A stretch of 6,370 nt of DNA from Elusimicrobiota bacterium (lineage in GTDB: Bacteria; Ratteibacteria; UBA8468; B48-G9; JAFGKM01), in contig JAAYXZ010000058.1 in NCBI GenBank assembly GCA_012515635.1, positions 1-6,370 on the forward strand. Reading direction: 5' to 3'. Position 1 is the first letter of the stretch, and every line of letters begins with the position of its first letter. The notes beneath the pieces were generated by a model that was not told where the DNA came from, made no database searches, and saw only the letters and a program-made list of their open reading frames with translations. The position numbers were made by a program, and so were the translations under genes. This document shows positions 6,299 through 6,370 of the stretch, one piece after another.

Positions 6299-6370
6299 AT
6301 GAAAAAAAGAAGGCTATGGTCTAATTTGTTACTTTTGATATTTATATTTACCATTCCAGTAATTTTAAAC
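6299..6370 (+). CDS. Start of exported protein, probably PilQ-type secretin (3'-truncated)
   Basis: ATG at 6299 follows AGGGGG with a six-base spacer. The 24 visible codons read MKKRRLWSNLLLLIFIFTIP and on to VILN, a basic N-terminus followed by a hydrophobic core, typical of a signal peptide or a signal anchor. No mature domain is in the window. Its place right after the PilM-N, O and P genes makes the outer-membrane secretin PilQ the expected product, as in most pilMNOPQ clusters, but this is position only. It has its own likely promoter, so it may be expressed at a different level from the genes before it. Confidence 0.75.
   Translation, partial: MKKRRLWSNLLLLIFIFTIPVILN

Overview
This is a gene-dense, low-GC, one-strand stretch of a bacterial chromosome. 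All genes are on the + strand. Two counted 120-base samples give about 32% GC in ordinary coding sequence and 68% in one repeat-rich patch. The proteins point to a double-membraned (Gram-negative type) bacterium with type IV pili or a related type II secretion-like machine. The FtsZ-associated protein ZapA lies next to pheT. The pilus proteins resemble the arrangement in PVC-superphylum and related candidate phyla, so an Omnitrophota-like or other uncultivated lineage is possible. That placement is a weak inference; no marker in the window fixes the taxonomy.

Layout: (1) 2-1537, the 3' two-thirds of pheT, the beta subunit of phenylalanyl-tRNA synthetase, cut by the left window edge. (2) 1524-1811, a zapA-like gene overlapping the end of pheT. 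(3) 1808-1836, a near-consensus sigma70 promoter starting on the zapA stop codon. (4) 1869-1943, an initiator-type tRNA-Met(CAU) with CCA encoded and several unusual bases. (5) 1965-3842, a natural PilM-PilN fusion with a GC-rich Pro/Gln/Gly repeat linker in its periplasmic part. (6) 3839-4594, a PilO-like protein joined by an ATGA overlap. (7) 4584-6227, a long PilP/GspC-like protein with a large charged cytoplasmic extension and a membrane helix. (8) 6228-6298, the main intergenic gap of the pilus block, with a likely promoter. (9) 6299 to the right edge, the start of a secreted protein, by position probably the PilQ-type secretin.

How they fit together: the pilus block looks like the alignment subcomplex (PilM-N-O-P, then probably Q) that connects the cytoplasmic pilus motor to the outer-membrane secretin. 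No terminator is evident between the tRNA and pilMN, so the tRNA probably lies in the 5' leader of the pilus mRNA and both may be read from the 1808-1836 promoter. The upstream pheT-zapA pair is translation and division housekeeping. The most unusual things are the tRNA sequence, the tRNA-led pilus operon, the PilM-PilN fusion with its repeat linker, and the enlarged PilP-like protein.
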